Source: Bifidobacterium breve
GTDB taxonomy: Bacteria > Actinomycetota > Acidimicrobiia > Acidimicrobiales > Microtrichaceae
Direction: 5' to 3'
Assembly (NCBI GenBank): GCA_945901935.1
Contig: CAMDLX010000004.1
Span: forward strand, 1 to 59,071
DNA length: 59,071 nt
Part shown: piece after piece, positions 56,087 to 59,071 of the stretch
Layout of the letters: every line of letters starts with the position of its first letter
Position numbering within the stretch: position 1 is the first letter of the stretch
Position numbers and translations under genes: made by a program
The notes under the pieces: model-generated
The model's database searches: none
Seen by the model: the letters and a program-made list of their open reading frames with translations, nothing else
Told to the model about the DNA's origin: nothing

Positions 56087-57310
56087 GTGGCACTCCTAGT
56101 ACAAAAGTTCGGCGGAACCTCCGTGGCCGATCCATCTCGGATCCGTGACGTAGCTGATCATGTTGCGCGCTGCCGCCGCCGCGGTGACGAGGTAGTGCTC
56201 GTGATCTCTGCAATGGGAAAAGAGACAGATGAGCTGCTTCGGCTAGCCCACGAGGTATCCGAGATCCGCCCGGGCAGAGAGATGGACATGCTCATCACTG
56301 CCGGCGAACGTAAAGCAGTGGCCTTAGTCTCAATGGCCCTGCACGCAGCGGGAGTTGATTCCGAGAGCTACACCGGCAGCCAGGCTGGGTTTCTGACTGA
56401 CACCAATCACACGAACGCCAAGATTCTGGAAGTGAATGCTGATCGAATCAGAGAGGCGCTCGCAGCCGGCCGGGTTCCCGTTGTTGCTGGCTCACAAGGC
56501 ATGTCGACTGATCGCGATGTCACTTTTCTAGGTCGCGGTGGTTCAGATACCACTGCTGTTGCCCTTGCAAAGGTGCTCGGTGCCGATGCATGTGAGCTCT
56601 ACACCGACGTGTCAGGTGTGTTCACCACCGACCCACGCGTCGTAGATACCGCCCGCAAGATACACCGCATCTCTTTCGATGAGATGCTCGAAATGACTGC
56701 AGCAGGCTGCCCCAAACCGGCCATGCGCTCAGTTGAATTTGCCCACCGTCATCGGGTGCCCCTGCATGTGAGATCTGCATTCACATGGGAGGTCGGCACC
56801 TGGGTTACTGAAGAGGATCCGAATATGGAAGAAGCAGTTATTCGTGCCGTGGTTGCTGACTTGTCCGAGGCCAAGGTCACAGTCACCGGGGTGCCGGACC
56901 GTCCCGGAATCGCTGCGAACTTGTTCCGGCGTTTGGCTGATGCAGATGTGAACGTTGACATGATCGTGCAGAACGCTTCCGAGGGAGGTGTCACGGATAT
57001 CTCGTTCACTGTTCCGCGACTCGAACTCGATCAGGCACTGCAGATTTGCGAGGATAAGCGTGCCGAGATTGGAGCGGAGCACGTCACTTCTGGGCAAAGC
57101 ATCGCCAAGGTGAGCGTGATTGGCGCTGGTATGAAGTCCAATCCTGGGGTTGCGGCGACAGTGTTTGAGACTCTTGCGAATCATGAGGTCAATATTGAGA
57201 TGATCTCGACGTCTGCCATCCGGATCTCTTGTGTCATCGCTCATGATCAAGCTGACCGAGCGGTTCAGGTCCTGCACGATGTCTTTGAGCTCGAAAAAAC
57301 AGAGTTCTAG
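56087..57310 (+). CDS. aspartate kinase (GTG start at 56087 preferred)
   Basis: VALLVQKFGGTSVADPSRIRDVADHV; FLGRGGSDTTAVALAKVLGADACELYTDVSGVFTTDPR; two ACT domains. Confidence 0.96.
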   Translation: MALLVQKFGGTSVADPSRIRDVADHVARCRRRGDEVVLVISAMGKETDELLRLAHEVSEIRPGREMDMLITAGERKAVALVSMALHAAGVDSESYTGSQAGFLTDTNHTNAKILEVNADRIREALAAGRVPVVAGSQGMSTDRDVTFLGRGGSDTTAVALAKVLGADACELYTDVSGVFTTDPRVVDTARKIHRISFDEMLEMTAAGCPKPAMRSVEFAHRHRVPLHVRSAFTWEVGTWVTEEDPNMEEAVIRAVVADLSEAKVTVTGVPDRPGIAANLFRRLADADVNVDMIVQNASEGGVTDISFTVPRLELDQALQICEDKRAEIGAEHVTSGQSIAKVSVIGAGMKSNPGVAATVFETLANHEVNIEMISTSAIRISCVIAHDQADRAVQVLHDVFELEKTEF

Positions 57311-57323
57311 TCACCCCAGGCTA

Positions 57324-59071
<1,748 letters not shown>

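Noticed and set aside
56729-57277. 182-aa minus-strand ORF opposite aspartate kinase
   Set aside because: Antisense to well-recognised ACT-domain coding sequence; no family signature.

Overview
59 kb of an actinobacterial chromosome spanning the replication origin; gene content and order suggest Acidimicrobiia or a relative (inference only). On the minus strand the core order is gyrA-gyrB-dciA-recF-dnaN-dnaA. On the plus strand it continues rpmH-rnpA-yidD-yidC-jag/khpB-rsmG-parA-parB. Flanking blocks: a pst phosphate operon (pstC-A-B-S plus a second PstS-like protein), a WhiG/FliA-type sigma factor, a trxA/trxB/Ser-Thr kinase/DUF6049 block, the pbp1A-panB-rpsF-ssb-rpsR-rplI-dnaB block, a CLC-F-like antiporter, a copper P-type ATPase, aat, aspartate kinase, hemW and a partial asd. 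One tRNA (Ile-GAT) is visible. I see no CRISPR array, prophage or transposon. Points for a second look: (1) a DnaA-box/GC-cluster/DnaA-trio arrangement between dnaA and dnaN, next to three 23-bp tandem repeats; (2) DnaA-box triplets phased at exactly 12 bp upstream of dnaA and again downstream of parB beside four 14-bp repeats; (3) DnaA-like boxes in an inverted repeat upstream of dnaB; (4) a 354-aa intein in DnaB with a degenerate endonuclease region; (5) a CsoR-like operator overlapping the clc stop codon ahead of an apparently leaderless copper ATPase; (6) a LexA-type palindrome upstream of a CwlM-like pseudo-amidase; (7) no MurJ at its usual locus, with a stand-alone kinase in its place; (8) rnpA with no ATG/GTG/TTG start at its conserved N-terminus; (9) several small or degenerate genes and repeat-driven C-terminal changes. 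All calls come from reading the sequence by eye; no searches were run.
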